From Spirochaetota bacterium (GTDB lineage: Bacteria > Spirochaetota > Brachyspiria > Brachyspirales > JACRPF01), in assembly GCA_016214035.1 (NCBI GenBank), contig JACRPF010000005.1, forward strand, positions 248,001 through 312,000: DNA of 64,000 bases, read 5' to 3'. The notes below the pieces were generated by a model, which was given only the letters and a program-made list of their open reading frames with translations, did not search any database and had not been told where the DNA came from. The position numbers and the translations under genes are program-made. This document shows positions 40,633 through 50,511 of this stretch, in pieces; the stretch's first letter is position 1, and the number at the start of each line of letters is the position of its first letter.

Positions 40633-42210
40633 ATGAAAATGAATTTTTTACCGAGATTGGTGCTGGGATTTGCCTGCATGATCGTCATTTCACTTGTCGT
40701 GGGGACCATCGGCATCACGCAGATGAAACGAATAGACAATGCCGACACATTTCTTTATGAGAAGACCACCGCTCCGCTTGGATATGTGGTGACTATGGTA
40801 GATACATTTCAACAGGCGCACCGGTCAGTACGCGAGATGGCGTTTGCAAAATCGACGAAAGAGATAGATGAGCAGCTTGGGAAAGTGCAATCACTGGCAA
40901 TGGAATCTGCCAAGGTTGAAAAGCTCTATGAAACGACATTCATTGACGAGAACGACAGGAAATTGTACGCCGACTTCAGCGAATATAAAAAAGCGTATGT
41001 GGGGAACGTGATGAAATATGCAGGGCTTCTTAAGAGCGGAGAGACAAAGACCGCTGCCGCCGTATGGGATTCGGACGTTTCTCCATCGGCAGAGCGGGTG
41101 CACGACAAGATGAAAGAAATAGCAGCAGGTAACGTTGTCGCGGCGAAGGATGTGTCCGACAGCAACACAAAACTGGCGAATCTGTCGACGATCGTCATGA
41201 TAATTTCCATGATCGCCGGCTTCATACTCGCCGTCGTCCTTGGTGTCGTGATCGTTCGTTCCACGATGAGGCCGATAGAAGTGATCAGTCAGTCGGCCAA
41301 TAATGTCGCTTCGGGCAGTGAACAGCTCAGTTCTTCGGCGGAGGAACTGTCGCAGGGGGCAAGCGAACAGGCGGCGAGTGTGGAGGAAGTATCGGCCTCC
41401 GTTGAGGAGATGACGGCGACGATTCGTCAGAACACCGACAATGCGAGCCAGACAGAGAAGATCGCCAAGAAAAGCGCGTCGGACGCCAGGGACGGCGGCG
41501 AAGCGGTGAAACAGACGGTGAAAGCGATGAAAGAGATCGCCGACAAGGTGAGCATCATCCAGGAGATCGCGCGGCAGACGAACCTGCTGTCACTCAACGC
41601 CTCGATAGAAGCGGCGCGGGCGGGCGAGCACGGCAAAGGGTTTGCGGTGGTCGCGAGCGAAGTGCAGAAACTCGCCGACCGCAGCCAGAAAGCGGCCGGT
41701 GAGATAGGCGAATTGTCAAAATCGAGCGTCCTGGTCGCCGAACGCGCGGGGACCATGCTTGAAAAGCTCGTGCCCGACATCCAGAAAACAGCGGAACTGG
41801 TCGCCGAGATAAACGCGGCAAGCGGCGAACAGAACAACGGCGCGCAGCAGATTAACAATGCCGTACAGCAGCTGAACAGTGTCGTCCAGCAGAACGCATC
41901 GGGCGCTGAAGAAGTGGCTTCAACATCGGAAGAGCTCGCGTCTCAGGCTGTGCAGATGCGCGAGGCGATCACGTTCTTCACCAGCGACAAGACGAACCGT
42001 GCTGCAGTGATTGACCATGCGTCTAAGAAAAAGATATCCGTCCACGACAAACCGCTGTCACCCGTCCATCATAACGGACATGATACACAGGCAAAGCATA
42101 TTGAGATCAAGGAGACGGCGGGTGTTGCGGCGAAGAACAAGGCAAAAGGATTTGCATACGAACTGTCCAATCCGATAGACGCCGAAGATGAATCGTTCAA
42201 AAAGTATTGA
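40633..42210 (+). CDS. Methyl-accepting chemotaxis protein, four-helix-bundle sensor
   Basis: 525 residues. Membrane segment ~8-28, periplasmic four-helix bundle (4HB_MCP) ~30-185, membrane segment ~187-210, and then no clear HAMP domain before the signalling domain. The hairpin tip [36 protein letters not shown] is a standard MCP tip, with methylation-type helices on both sides ([20 protein letters not shown] and [17 protein letters not shown]). The tail ([13 protein letters not shown]) is not the CheR-binding pentapeptide NWETF. Ribosome site AAAGGAG. Confidence 0.93.
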   Translation: MKMNFLPRLVLGFACMIVISLVVGTIGITQMKRIDNADTFLYEKTTAPLGYVVTMVDTFQQAHRSVREMAFAKSTKEIDEQLGKVQSLAMESAKVEKLYETTFIDENDRKLYADFSEYKKAYVGNVMKYAGLLKSGETKTAAAVWDSDVSPSAERVHDKMKEIAAGNVVAAKDVSDSNTKLANLSTIVMIISMIAGFILAVVLGVVIVRSTMRPIEVISQSANNVASGSEQLSSSAEELSQGASEQAASVEEVSASVEEMTATIRQNTDNASQTEKIAKKSASDARDGGEAVKQTVKAMKEIADKVSIIQEIARQTNLLSLNASIEAARAGEHGKGFAVVASEVQKLADRSQKAAGEIGELSKSSVLVAERAGTMLEKLVPDIQKTAELVAEINAASGEQNNGAQQINNAVQQLNSVVQQNASGAEEVASTSEELASQAVQMREAITFFTSDKTNRAAVIDHASKKKISVHDKPLSPVHHNGHDTQAKHIEIKETAGVAAKNKAKGFAYELSNPIDAEDESFKKY

Positions 42211-42222
42211 GACGGAGCCGTT

Positions 42223-42735
42223 ATGGGAACCAAAACAATGACAACGCTGGAGTCGAAACAGTATCTCACCTTCGGTCTCGACAGCGGGCAGTTCGCATTC
42301 GAGGTGCTCAAGGTGAAGGAAGTGCTCGAGGTGGCTCGGGTGACCAAGGTGCCGAAGACACCGCCGTTCATGGCGGGTGTCATCAACCTGCGCGGCGGCG
42401 TGGTGCCGGTGATCGACCTCCGCCTGAAGTTCGGGATGGATTGCACGGACCGCACGGTGGACACGGCGATAATCATCGTGGAGACGGCGTACGACGGGGA
42501 TACCATCGTCGTCGGCGCGCTGGTAGATGCGGTGAACGAGGTGATACGCCTTGATACGTCGCAGATAGAAACACCGCCGAAGGTGGGGATGAACGTGAGT
42601 GGTGAATTCATAGAGAGCATCGGGAAAAAAGGCGACGAGTTTATCATCATCCTCGATTCTGATAAAGTCTTCTCGCAGAAGGAGCTTGAATTCGTGAATG
42701 AGGTTGCGAAGGAATCGGAGCCGGTTTCCGCATAA
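42223..42735 (+). CDS. cheW: CheW coupling protein
   Basis: 170 residues of one CheW domain: YLTFGLDSGQFAFEVLKVKEVLEV, FMAGVINLRGGVVPVIDLR, VDAVNEVIRL and FIESIGKKGDEFIIILD. It bridges CheA and the receptors. It is the last gene of the sigma-54 operon, 12 bp after the receptor gene, and is followed by a terminator. No cheR, cheB or cheD is present in the operon. Confidence 0.95.
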   Translation: MGTKTMTTLESKQYLTFGLDSGQFAFEVLKVKEVLEVARVTKVPKTPPFMAGVINLRGGVVPVIDLRLKFGMDCTDRTVDTAIIIVETAYDGDTIVVGALVDAVNEVIRLDTSQIETPPKVGMNVSGEFIESIGKKGDEFIIILDSDKVFSQKELEFVNEVAKESEPVSA

Positions 42736-42753
42736 CAATCAGCTGGAAGCAAT

Positions 42754-42800
42754 GTCGCATAGAATGATCCGGTATGTCATTCTATGCGACTTTATTATTG
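42754..42800 (+). terminator. Rho-independent terminator after cheW
   Basis: Perfect 14-bp stem (GTCGCATAGAATGA, 42754-42767, with 42777-42790), 9-base loop, then TTTATTATTG. It closes the chemosensory operon. Confidence 0.82.
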
Positions 42801-42893
42801 TCTATGTGTCGTTAGCAGACGAATGGAAATCTGCCGGAACGGAGGTCCTAGAGTCAGAAACTGAGGCGGTAGTTGATGCAGTGGCAGGGAACT

Positions 42894-42925
42894 GATATGT
42901 CGCGTTCAACAATTGCATGTCACTG
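42894..42925. repeat. 32-bp repeat, copy 2
   Basis: Partner of 30277-30308 (GATATGTCGCG ... CAATTG ... GTCACTG). It is 17 bp upstream of the cupin promoter. The rest of the 42736-43028 gap holds the cheW terminator and that promoter only. Confidence 0.55.
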
Positions 42926-42942
42926 GAATGAAAAATAATCGC

Positions 42943-42971
42943 TTGACGCATGGGTTATAGTTCATTATATT
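42943..42971 (+). promoter_or_regulatory. Sigma-70 promoter for the cupin gene
   Basis: -35 TTGACG (42943-42948), 17-bp spacer, -10 TATATT (42966-42971). The leader is about 50 nt. Confidence 0.65.
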
Positions 42972-43028
42972 TTTTGTAATGGTAAACGGTGCAAAAGGAA
43001 AGTCTAATCCATTATCGGTGAGGGAAAT

Positions 43029-43394
43029 ATGTCAATAACAACGTATACGAGCTTTCCGCCTGAAATGAAAGGCCCGTCGAACAAAATCGGCAATGAATAT
43101 CACAGCAGTGACAAGATTGAGGGATTTGTGTATGACGGCGCGGACGGGTCGCAGATGATATACTGGGAATGCAATGTGGACGGTATATCGGAGGAGCATA
43201 CGCACAGGTACGGCGAATATATGACCGTTGTCCAGGGCGAATACACCGTCGGCATCAATAAGAAAAAATACAGAATAACACCGGGAAAGGAAATATTCAT
43301 ACCCGCGCATATACCGCATTCGGGGACGTATAAAAAACACACGCGGACAATCCATTGGTTCGGCGGCAAACGGGCTGAACGGGAAACGAGATAG
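43029..43394 (+). CDS. Small cupin-domain protein
   Basis: 121 residues. Cupin motif 1 is represented by EEHTHRYGEYMTVVQGEY (two His, one Glu) and motif 2 by PAHIPHSGTY with a His. A single metal site in a small beta barrel is expected. Such stand-alone cupins serve as isomerases, dioxygenases or sugar-binding modules; the role here cannot be told. Ribosome site GAGGGAA lies 2-3 bases from the optimum. It is monocistronic, with its own promoter. Confidence 0.82.
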   Translation: MSITTYTSFPPEMKGPSNKIGNEYHSSDKIEGFVYDGADGSQMIYWECNVDGISEEHTHRYGEYMTVVQGEYTVGINKKKYRITPGKEIFIPAHIPHSGTYKKHTRTIHWFGGKRAERETR

Positions 43395-43443
43395 CCTTCG
43401 GATCATTTCCGGTGTTTCCGCAAGCGTCTCCGCGTTTCACGGC

Positions 43444-43471
43444 TTGACAATTCATTCGCGGGCGGTAGAAT
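43444..43471 (+). promoter_or_regulatory. Sigma-70 promoter for the flavodiiron operon
   Basis: -35 TTGACA (43444-43449), 16-bp spacer, -10 TAGAAT (43466-43471). The leader is about 15 nt. Confidence 0.65.
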
Positions 43472-43492
43472 TGTGTAAAAAGGAAAAGCGCC

Positions 43493-44680
43493 ATGAAGAT
43501 ACATGTCAGAAATAATGTCAATTGGGTGGGCAAAATAGACTGGGAACTCTTGAAATTCCACGGCAACGAATATTCCACGCATCGCGGTTCAAGTTATAAC
43601 TCGTATCTTGTGCAGGAGGAAAAGACTGTCCTCATCGATACTGTATGGAAACCGTATGCGAAAGAATTTGTTGAGAATCTGAAAAAAGAGATTGATCTCA
43701 AAAAGATAGATTATATCATCGCGAATCACGCGGAGAGCGACCACAGCGGCGCGCTGCCCGAGCTCATGCGGCATATCCCCGACACCCCGATATATTGTAC
43801 CGAGAACGCCGTGAAATCGCTTACGGGACACTATCACCAGCGTTGGAATTTCCGTCCGGTGAAGACCGGCGACACGCTTGATATCGGCAACGGGAAGAAG
43901 TTTGTTTTTGTTGAGATGAAGATGCTCCATTGGCCGGACAGCATGGCGAGCTATCTCACCGGCGACAATATTCTTTTCAGCAACGACGCCTTCGGCCAGC
44001 ATTACGCGAGCGAGCACATGTTCAACGACCTTGTCGATCAGGCGGAACTGTTCGCCGAATGCATCAAATACTACGCGAACATACTTACACCGTTCAGCGC
44101 GCTTGTGGAAAAGAAGATTAACGAAGTGCTCGCGCTTAATATTCCCATCGATATCATCGCGACCAGCCACGGGGTCATCTGGCGGAACAATCCGGTGCAG
44201 ATTGTCGAGAAATATCTCGCGTGGTCGAAGAACTATCAGGAAAATCAGATAACCATACTCTATGACACCATGTGGGACGGTACGCGTATCATGGCGGAGA
44301 ACATCGCAGCCGGAATCAGGGGCGCGGACAGCGCGGTGACCGTGAAGCTATTCAATATCGGCAAGACGGACAAAAACGATATCATCACTGAAGTGTTCCG
44401 GTCGAAGCTGATACTTGTCGGCTCGCCCACGATAGGACGCGGAATTACGAGCGCGACGGCAGGCATCCTCGAGATGATCGAGGGATTGAAATTCAAAAAT
44501 AAAAAGGCGGCGGCGTTCGGCTGTTACGGCTGGAGCGGTGAATCCGTGGCGAAGATAAACGGCATTCTGGAGCAGGCGGGATTTGCGCTCGCGGATCAGG
44601 GATTGAAATGTCTCTGGAACCCGGATGAACCCGCCATCGAACAGTGCAGGAATTTCGGCGCGGCAATCGCCAAGCGCTGA
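43493..44680 (+). CDS. fprA: A-type flavodiiron protein (FprA; O2/NO reductase)
   Basis: 395 residues. The N-terminal metallo-beta-lactamase-like domain carries the diiron ligands HAESDHSG (near 80), LHWPDS and a late ATSHGVIWR. The C-terminal flavodoxin domain (~250-395) has the FMN loop [17 protein letters not shown] and GSPTIGRG. The family reduces O2 to water or NO to N2O with electrons from rubredoxin or similar donors, protecting anaerobes and microaerophiles. No rubredoxin is fused or adjacent. It leads an operon with hisA-like, purN and a J-domain gene. Confidence 0.93.
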   Translation: MKIHVRNNVNWVGKIDWELLKFHGNEYSTHRGSSYNSYLVQEEKTVLIDTVWKPYAKEFVENLKKEIDLKKIDYIIANHAESDHSGALPELMRHIPDTPIYCTENAVKSLTGHYHQRWNFRPVKTGDTLDIGNGKKFVFVEMKMLHWPDSMASYLTGDNILFSNDAFGQHYASEHMFNDLVDQAELFAECIKYYANILTPFSALVEKKINEVLALNIPIDIIATSHGVIWRNNPVQIVEKYLAWSKNYQENQITILYDTMWDGTRIMAENIAAGIRGADSAVTVKLFNIGKTDKNDIITEVFRSKLILVGSPTIGRGITSATAGILEMIEGLKFKNKKAAAFGCYGWSGESVAKINGILEQAGFALADQGLKCLWNPDEPAIEQCRNFGAAIAKR

Positions 44681-44696
44681 TCACTGAGGAATAGCC

Positions 44697-45443
44697 GTGA
44701 AATTCAGACCATGTATCGATTTGCATAACGGTGTGGTGAAACAGATTGTCGGAAGCACGCTTTCCGACGCCGCGGTGAAGGAAAACTTCGTCTCTGAAAA
44801 ACCGTCGAGTCATTACGCGAAGATGTTCAGGGCCGACGGGCTTTACGGCGGACATGTGATAATGCTCGGGCCGGGCAATGAGGCACAGGCGCTTGAGGCA
44901 CTCGCGGCGTATCCGAACGGGTTTCAGATAGGCGGCGGCATCAACGATGTGAACGCCAGGGGGTATCTAGATAAAGGCGCGTCGCATGTCATCGTGACAT
45001 CGTTTGTGTTCAACAATGGAGAAGTGGATCTGGATAATCTTGCCAAACTGACGAACGCTGTCGGCAGAAAGCGTATCGTGCTTGACCTGAGCGCCAGGAG
45101 AAGGGGTACCGACTACTTTATCATGACCAACCGCTGGAACTCCTATACGAATCGAAAGATAGACCGGGAGACGCTGCGTTTCTTCGCGGAGCACTGCGAT
45201 GAGTTCCTCGTGCATGCGGTTGACGTGGAGGGCAAGAACAGCGGAATCGAGATCGAACTGCTCAAGATGCTCGGTGATCTGTCGCCCATAACCGCCACCT
45301 ACGCCGGCGGCATCAGATCCATGGCGGACATCGAGCTTGTGAAGGAGTTCGGCAAAAACCGTATTGACTTCACCATAGGCTCATCGCTGGATATCTACGG
45401 CGGAACGATGTCGTACGCGGAAATAGCACGGGCGTATCGGTGA
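44697..45443 (+). CDS. hisA: HisA, eukaryote-type ProFAR isomerase
   Basis: 248 residues from GTG 44697 (TGAGGA 6 bases upstream). TIM barrel with KFRPCIDLHNGVVKQIVGSTL at the N terminus, HVIMLGPGN, GFQIGGGIN and TYAGGIRSMADI (C-terminal phosphate site). The insertion RRRGTDYFIMTNRWN and the overall form match the fungal/plant HIS6 branch better than the common bacterial HisA. It converts ProFAR to PRFAR in histidine synthesis. No other his genes are near; instead purN follows, which fits a shared AICAR/purine link. Confidence 0.85.
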   Translation: MKFRPCIDLHNGVVKQIVGSTLSDAAVKENFVSEKPSSHYAKMFRADGLYGGHVIMLGPGNEAQALEALAAYPNGFQIGGGINDVNARGYLDKGASHVIVTSFVFNNGEVDLDNLAKLTNAVGRKRIVLDLSARRRGTDYFIMTNRWNSYTNRKIDRETLRFFAEHCDEFLVHAVDVEGKNSGIEIELLKMLGDLSPITATYAGGIRSMADIELVKEFGKNRIDFTIGSSLDIYGGTMSYAEIARAYR

Positions 45444-45462
45444 CGGTTTGAAGGAACGTAGC

Positions 45463-46062
45463 ATGAACATCAGCGTGTTCGCATCGCACAACGGAACGAA
45501 TCTGCAGGCTATTATCGACGCGGTTGAATCCGGAGTACTTAAGGCGCGTGTCGCCATGGTCATAACCAACAACAGCGGTTCGGGTGCCGCGGCGCGGGCG
45601 AAAAAACACGGCATACCGCTCTATCATTTGAGCAGCGCTTCGCATCCCGATTCTGCGGCGCTTGATGTTGCTATCGTAGACGCATTACGGACGAACGGAA
45701 CCGATGTGGTGTTTCTCGCCGGCTACATGAAAAAGCTCGGAGAGCAGACGCTTGCGGCGTACCGGGGAAGGATATTGAATACGCATCCCGCGCTGCTTCC
45801 GAAATTCGGCGGCAAGGGTATGTACGGTATGCATGTGCATACCGCGGTAGTCGCCGCGGGCGAACGGGAGAGCGGCATATCGGTGCATCTGGTGGATGGT
45901 GAATACGACACCGGCAGAGTTCTTGCGCAGGCGCGCGTGCCGGTGATCCCCGGAGATACAGCCGATACGCTCTGCGAACGTGTCATGAAACGTGAACGGA
46001 AATTCATCGTCGAGGTACTTGCGGATATCGTCGCGGGAAACATCGCTCTTGATATTCCGTAA
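45463..46062 (+). CDS. purN: Phosphoribosylglycinamide formyltransferase PurN
   Basis: 199 residues from ATG 45463 (AAGGAA 6 bases upstream). GART family motifs: SVFASHNGTNLQAIID for GAR binding, VFLAGYMKKL, NTHPALLPKFGGKGMYG with the catalytic His, and SGISVHLVDGEYDTGRVLAQ with the catalytic Asp. It transfers a formyl group from 10-formyl-THF to GAR in purine synthesis. It is in an operon with hisA. Confidence 0.93.
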   Translation: MNISVFASHNGTNLQAIIDAVESGVLKARVAMVITNNSGSGAAARAKKHGIPLYHLSSASHPDSAALDVAIVDALRTNGTDVVFLAGYMKKLGEQTLAAYRGRILNTHPALLPKFGGKGMYGMHVHTAVVAAGERESGISVHLVDGEYDTGRVLAQARVPVIPGDTADTLCERVMKRERKFIVEVLADIVAGNIALDIP

Positions 46063-46070
46063 GCGTTGTG

Positions 46071-46730
46071 ATGGAAAATATCTTCACACCGCTTATCGAT
46101 TCCGGACGCATCACCGATATCGCCGGCTTGAAGAAGGCGTATCGCCGGATTGCACTGAAAACGCATCCCGACCGCGCCGGTTCGGACCGGTACGTCGAGG
46201 ATTTCATCCGCCTTAAAGATTCATTCCGTGAAGCGGAAGAATATCTGCAGCAGAAGCATGAAAAACCGGCGGCGGTCTCAAAAATCGAGCCGGAACCCGA
46301 TCACCGGTTTTTGTTCTATGTCGCTCTGAAAAAGATCGATGCGCTTGAATCGCCGTATTATCTCGACAAGGATATGCTTGAGGCAGAGCTCGCGGAAGCG
46401 AATGCCGATGCGCTGAGACATTTTGCCGCATGGAAAGGACGGACGGATCTTTTTGAGAAAGCGATGCGGGAATACGGTCAGCTGAAAACCGAAAAGCGGC
46501 AGAATACGCTTGCGCAGCTGCGCAAACCCCTATTATACCAGAATATCAAACCGGTCCTGTTCAATATCATCTATTATCATATAACCGCTTCAGGATATTA
46601 CCGGATGCAGACGAAAAGGATTATTGCACCCGTGCTCCGTCTGCTCGAACAGCGGGAGATGCATGCGCTTAAGGAATATATGGAACTGTTGTTTGCCGAT
46701 CTCGGCAACGATCCGGCGGTGTTCGGCTAA
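46071..46730 (+). CDS. J-domain (DnaJ-like) protein
   Basis: 219 residues from ATG 46071 (GTG 46068 possible). The N-terminal J-domain has KKAYRRIALKTHPDRAGSDR with the HPD tripeptide that stimulates DnaK ATPase. The remaining 150 residues are helical with no G/F region, zinc finger or client-binding domain of DnaJ, so it is a specialised type III J-protein. It ends flush against the end of dnaE on the opposite strand. Confidence 0.82.
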   Translation: MENIFTPLIDSGRITDIAGLKKAYRRIALKTHPDRAGSDRYVEDFIRLKDSFREAEEYLQQKHEKPAAVSKIEPEPDHRFLFYVALKKIDALESPYYLDKDMLEAELAEANADALRHFAAWKGRTDLFEKAMREYGQLKTEKRQNTLAQLRKPLLYQNIKPVLFNIIYYHITASGYYRMQTKRIIAPVLRLLEQREMHALKEYMELLFADLGNDPAVFG

Positions 46731-49700
46731 TTATCCTACGCGCACGTCGATGAGCGAACGGATGTTGCTTCGCAATCCGCTGAGAAAGGTTTCCGCGGGT
46801 GTCACGCAAAAATGGTCGCCGAGCGCGATGACACGTTCTCCGTGCGACTCGCTTTTCAGGTGAAGGTAGACGAAACACGCGCCATGATTGCTCGATAGGT
46901 GCTGTTTCAGATGGAACATCTCAGATTCGTCGATCATCTCCTCGTTCAGATAGAGGTTGATGCGTTTTGCGTTCGGGTTCACGTTGATGCTGCCGCTGTC
47001 GGCGAGTGTGGGGGCGTTCGGCCGCGCTGCGGCCGCGGCGGGCGGACGTTTTTTCTGAATGGATGTCTTTACGCGCACTTTGCCGTCAAGTACGTCGTCG
47101 AGATAATACATGCTCTTGATGCGGGTGAAGACGCGCTCTTCGCCCTCCGCATATCCCTCGATGAGGAGGCCCTTGTCCTGTTCGAGGAAACGTTCATAGG
47201 TCTTGATATCGCGTTCCTGCAGGAAGAACGCCACGGAGCCCACAAGGTCGCCCACTTCAAGGATTACCATGGAGCGGCCGGTCTTTGACTGCGTGTGCTT
47301 GACGACATTGACCACGCACGGAAGCGCGAAGTTCTCGCCGCTTTTCAGGCCGCTGATGTCGTTCGTATAATTATAACGCTGATAATCGATGCGCGTCACG
47401 AAGCGCAGGAACGGATGATGCGTGAGCGGAAAACCCACGGTCTCCGTCTCGTTCATGCGCAGCGCCGTGGGATCGAGTTCCTGGGCTTTTCCGATATGCA
47501 GATCCTGTTCGCCATCGGCATTGTCCGAACCGAACAGCGAGAATTGTCCGGTGGCGGCTTCCTTCTGCACCTTGTTGGCGTACTGGACTATGGTCTCAAG
47601 CGATGAGAGGAGCGACGACTGCGTGAGACCGAAGCAGGAGAACGCATTCGCCTTGATAAGCGCCTCGTATACTTTCTTGGTGACATGCTCGGTGCTCACG
47701 CGCTTTGCGAAATCCTGCATATCACGGAACGCGCCGTTTTTCTCACGTTCGGCCTGTATGACCTCGGCCGCTTTCGTGCCGATGCCCTTGAGCGCCGCGA
47801 TGGCATAGACGAGTTTGCCGTCCTTCTGCGTGAAGAATGCGTGTCCCTCGTTCACCGACGGTGCGATGATGCCGATATTCTTTACGCGCAGTTCGTTCAC
47901 ATAGAGATTGAGTTTCTCCGTGTCGGTGATGACGGCATTGAGAAGCGCCGTATAGAACTCAAGCGGATAATGCGCCTTGAGATACGCCTCCTGATAGGCG
48001 ACGAACGCATAGCAGACGGAGTGGGACTTGTTGAAACCGTATTCGGCGAATCCCGCCATCGTCTCATAGATCTCTTCGAGGAATTTCTTCTCGTATTTCT
48101 TGGTAACGCCGCCGGCGATGAACTTATCCTTCATCTTCGCCATCATCTCTTTGTTCTTCTTACCCATGGCCTTGCGAAGATCGTCCGCTTCGGCCGGCGT
48201 GAATCCGCCGAGCACCTGCGAGATCTTCATGATCTGTTCCTGATAGATGACGACCCCGAACGTTTCGCCGAGCACTTCCTTCAGGTCGTCGTGCGGGAAT
48301 ATGACCTTTTCGCGACCGTTCTTGCGGTTGGCGTACATTTTGTCCATGCCCGCTTTGAGCGGACCCGGACGGTAGAGCGCGACGGCGGCAACCAGGTCGC
48401 CGAACGCCGTGGGACGGAGGCTGATGAGGAGCCTGCGCATGCCGTCGCTTTCAAACTGGAACACGCCCTGCGTGTCGCCGCGGCGGAAGAGTGCGTATAC
48501 TTCGTCGTCCTCAAGCGGGGGATTGTTGATATCGATGACAACGTCATGCCGGTCGGCGATGTCGCCGACGGCATCCTTGATGAGCCGTAAGTTCTTGATG
48601 CCGAGAAAGTCCATCTTGATGAGGCCGGCGCTTTCCACATAGTTCATCTCATACTGACAGGCAAGCGACACATTTTCCTTGTCCCGGTTGTCGCGATAGA
48701 TGGGCACCACGTCGATGATAGGGCGGCTTGAGATGATGACGCCTGCGGCGTGGAGTCCCACCGCGCGGATGAGCCCTTCAAGCTTCACCGCCACATCGTA
48801 CATGCGTTTATACATCACGTTTGAGTCTATCGCCTGGCGGAATTCCTCCACGGTCTTGTATGTGAGCGCAATCTTCGGCAGTTTTTCCTTCTCGTCCTCT
48901 TCGCCGAATTTACCCGGTATCAGTTTCGCCAGCCGGTCCGCGTCGATGAGCGGTATGTCCATGGCGCGTGATACGTCGCGGACGATGGAGCGCCCGTTCA
49001 GCGTGTTGAAGGTGATTATCTGCGAAACGTTTTCGTTGCCGTACTTGTCGCGGACATACTGGATGACTTCTTCACGGCGGTCGTCCGGGAAGTCCACGTC
49101 GATATCCGGCATGCTTTTACGCGCGGGGTTGAGGAACCGCTCGAACAGCAGGTTATAGGTGAGCGGATTGATTTCCGTGATGTTGAGCGCATAGGCTACG
49201 ATGCTTCCCGCAGCCGAGCCGCGGCCGGGGCCGACGAGAATATCTTTGCTCCGCGCATGGTTGATGAAATCCTGCACGATGAGAAAATATCCTTCAAAGC
49301 CCATTTCGCATATCGTCTTAAGCTCGATGGTGAGTCTGTCATACGCCTCCTGCGGCACGGTGCCTTTATACCGGCGCATGAGTCCGTCTTCGCACATCTT
49401 GCGGAGGAACGACGACTTATCGTAGCCTTCCGGCATGGGATAATCGGGCATGTAGTATTCTTTCTTCACCATCTCAACGTTGCACTGCTCGGCGATGCTT
49501 ACGGTGTTCTTGAACGCGCGGTTCATGCGCGGGAACATGACACGCATCTCTTCCTCGGTCTTGAGATAGAACTCTTCGCCGTCGAAACGCAGCCGACGGG
49601 CATCGGTGAGTTTCGCCTGAGTCTGAATGGCGAGGAGTACGTCGTGCGCCTTGGCATCCTCTTTTGCCACATAGTGAACGTCGTTGGTGATGACCATCTC

Positions 49701-50303
49701 GACGTTGTGCTCTTTGGCGAGCGTGTATAATCCGCGGTTGACTGTTTTTTCCTCGGCTATGCCCTGGTCCTGCAGCTCCAGATAAAAATCGGCGCCGAAA
49801 ATGGATTTATACCATAGTAAAGTCTCGGCGGCTGATTTCATATCTCCCATGAGAATGCGCTGCGGAATTTCGCCGGCAAGACATGCCGAAAGCGCGATGA
49901 GACCGCCGTGATGTTTTTCGATGAGTTCATGGTCGATGCGCGGTTTGCGGTAAAAGCCTTCGATGTAGGCGAGGCTCACGAGTTTTCTGAGATTGGAAAC
50001 GCCTTCATTGTCTTTCGCGAGAAGCACGAGGTGTAACGCCGATTTCAGTTCGCTGTCGGCGAGATCGGCTTTGCGCTCGTGGCGCGAACGGGGCGCGACA
50101 TACACTTCGCAGCCTACGATGGGCTTGATGCCGGCTTTTTTCGCTTTGACGAAGAACTCCATGGAGCCGAACATGTTGCCGTGATCGGTGAGCGCCACCG
50201 CGTTCATGCCGAATTCTTTTGTCTTTGCTATGATGTCGTCGATGCGCGCGGCGCCGTCGAGCACTGAATACTGTGAATGCACATGCAGATGCACGAACGC
50301 CAT
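46731..50303 (-). CDS. dnaE: DNA polymerase III alpha subunit
   Basis: 1190 residues from ATG 50303 (GGAG 6 bases upstream, N terminus MAFVHLHVHSQYSVLDGA as in DnaE). PHP domain (~1-280), polymerase palm with the catalytic aspartates in MPDIDVDFPD (~400), GPGRGSAAGS (~360), tandem HhH and an OB domain (~1000-1080, FALPCVVNVVKHTQSKTG). It is the replicative polymerase of the DnaE1 type. A possible promoter (TTAACA, 17 bp, TAATTT) lies near 50376-50404. It is apparently monocistronic. Confidence 0.95.
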   Translation of the reverse strand: MAFVHLHVHSQYSVLDGAARIDDIIAKTKEFGMNAVALTDHGNMFGSMEFFVKAKKAGIKPIVGCEVYVAPRSRHERKADLADSELKSALHLVLLAKDNEGVSNLRKLVSLAYIEGFYRKPRIDHELIEKHHGGLIALSACLAGEIPQRILMGDMKSAAETLLWYKSIFGADFYLELQDQGIAEEKTVNRGLYTLAKEHNVEMVITNDVHYVAKEDAKAHDVLLAIQTQAKLTDARRLRFDGEEFYLKTEEEMRVMFPRMNRAFKNTVSIAEQCNVEMVKKEYYMPDYPMPEGYDKSSFLRKMCEDGLMRRYKGTVPQEAYDRLTIELKTICEMGFEGYFLIVQDFINHARSKDILVGPGRGSAAGSIVAYALNITEINPLTYNLLFERFLNPARKSMPDIDVDFPDDRREEVIQYVRDKYGNENVSQIITFNTLNGRSIVRDVSRAMDIPLIDADRLAKLIPGKFGEEDEKEKLPKIALTYKTVEEFRQAIDSNVMYKRMYDVAVKLEGLIRAVGLHAAGVIISSRPIIDVVPIYRDNRDKENVSLACQYEMNYVESAGLIKMDFLGIKNLRLIKDAVGDIADRHDVVIDINNPPLEDDEVYALFRRGDTQGVFQFESDGMRRLLISLRPTAFGDLVAAVALYRPGPLKAGMDKMYANRKNGREKVIFPHDDLKEVLGETFGVVIYQEQIMKISQVLGGFTPAEADDLRKAMGKKNKEMMAKMKDKFIAGGVTKKYEKKFLEEIYETMAGFAEYGFNKSHSVCYAFVAYQEAYLKAHYPLEFYTALLNAVITDTEKLNLYVNELRVKNIGIIAPSVNEGHAFFTQKDGKLVYAIAALKGIGTKAAEVIQAEREKNGAFRDMQDFAKRVSTEHVTKKVYEALIKANAFSCFGLTQSSLLSSLETIVQYANKVQKEAATGQFSLFGSDNADGEQDLHIGKAQELDPTALRMNETETVGFPLTHHPFLRFVTRIDYQRYNYTNDISGLKSGENFALPCVVNVVKHTQSKTGRSMVILEVGDLVGSVAFFLQERDIKTYERFLEQDKGLLIEGYAEGEERVFTRIKSMYYLDDVLDGKVRVKTSIQKKRPPAAAAARPNAPTLADSGSINVNPNAKRINLYLNEEMIDESEMFHLKQHLSSNHGACFVYLHLKSESHGERVIALGDHFCVTPAETFLSGLRSNIRSLIDVRVG

Positions 50304-50455
50304 TACTAACTCCGCGGCTGGCAGAAAAAACAGCCACCTCACACACCGTCGAGGCGTGCGGGCGGTCTGGATAAAATTATTTTTGCAGTGATACTATGTT
50401 AACACACCGGCGGCAAAAAGGCAATATCCGCGGCGAATAAATTTACTTTTTCTCG

Positions 50456-50484
50456 TTGACGCGCGGTATATTAATTGTTATAAT
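50456..50484 (+). promoter_or_regulatory. Strong sigma-70 promoter for cysE
   Basis: -35 TTGACG (50456-50461), 17-bp spacer, perfect -10 TATAAT (50479-50484). The leader is about 21 nt. Confidence 0.75.
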
Positions 50485-50511
50485 CAGACTAATCAAACAG
50501 CAGGTAAATAA

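Noticed and set aside
47685-48590. Long antisense frame opposite dnaE
   Set aside because: Mirror of strong codon bias on the dnaE strand; no recognisable protein features.
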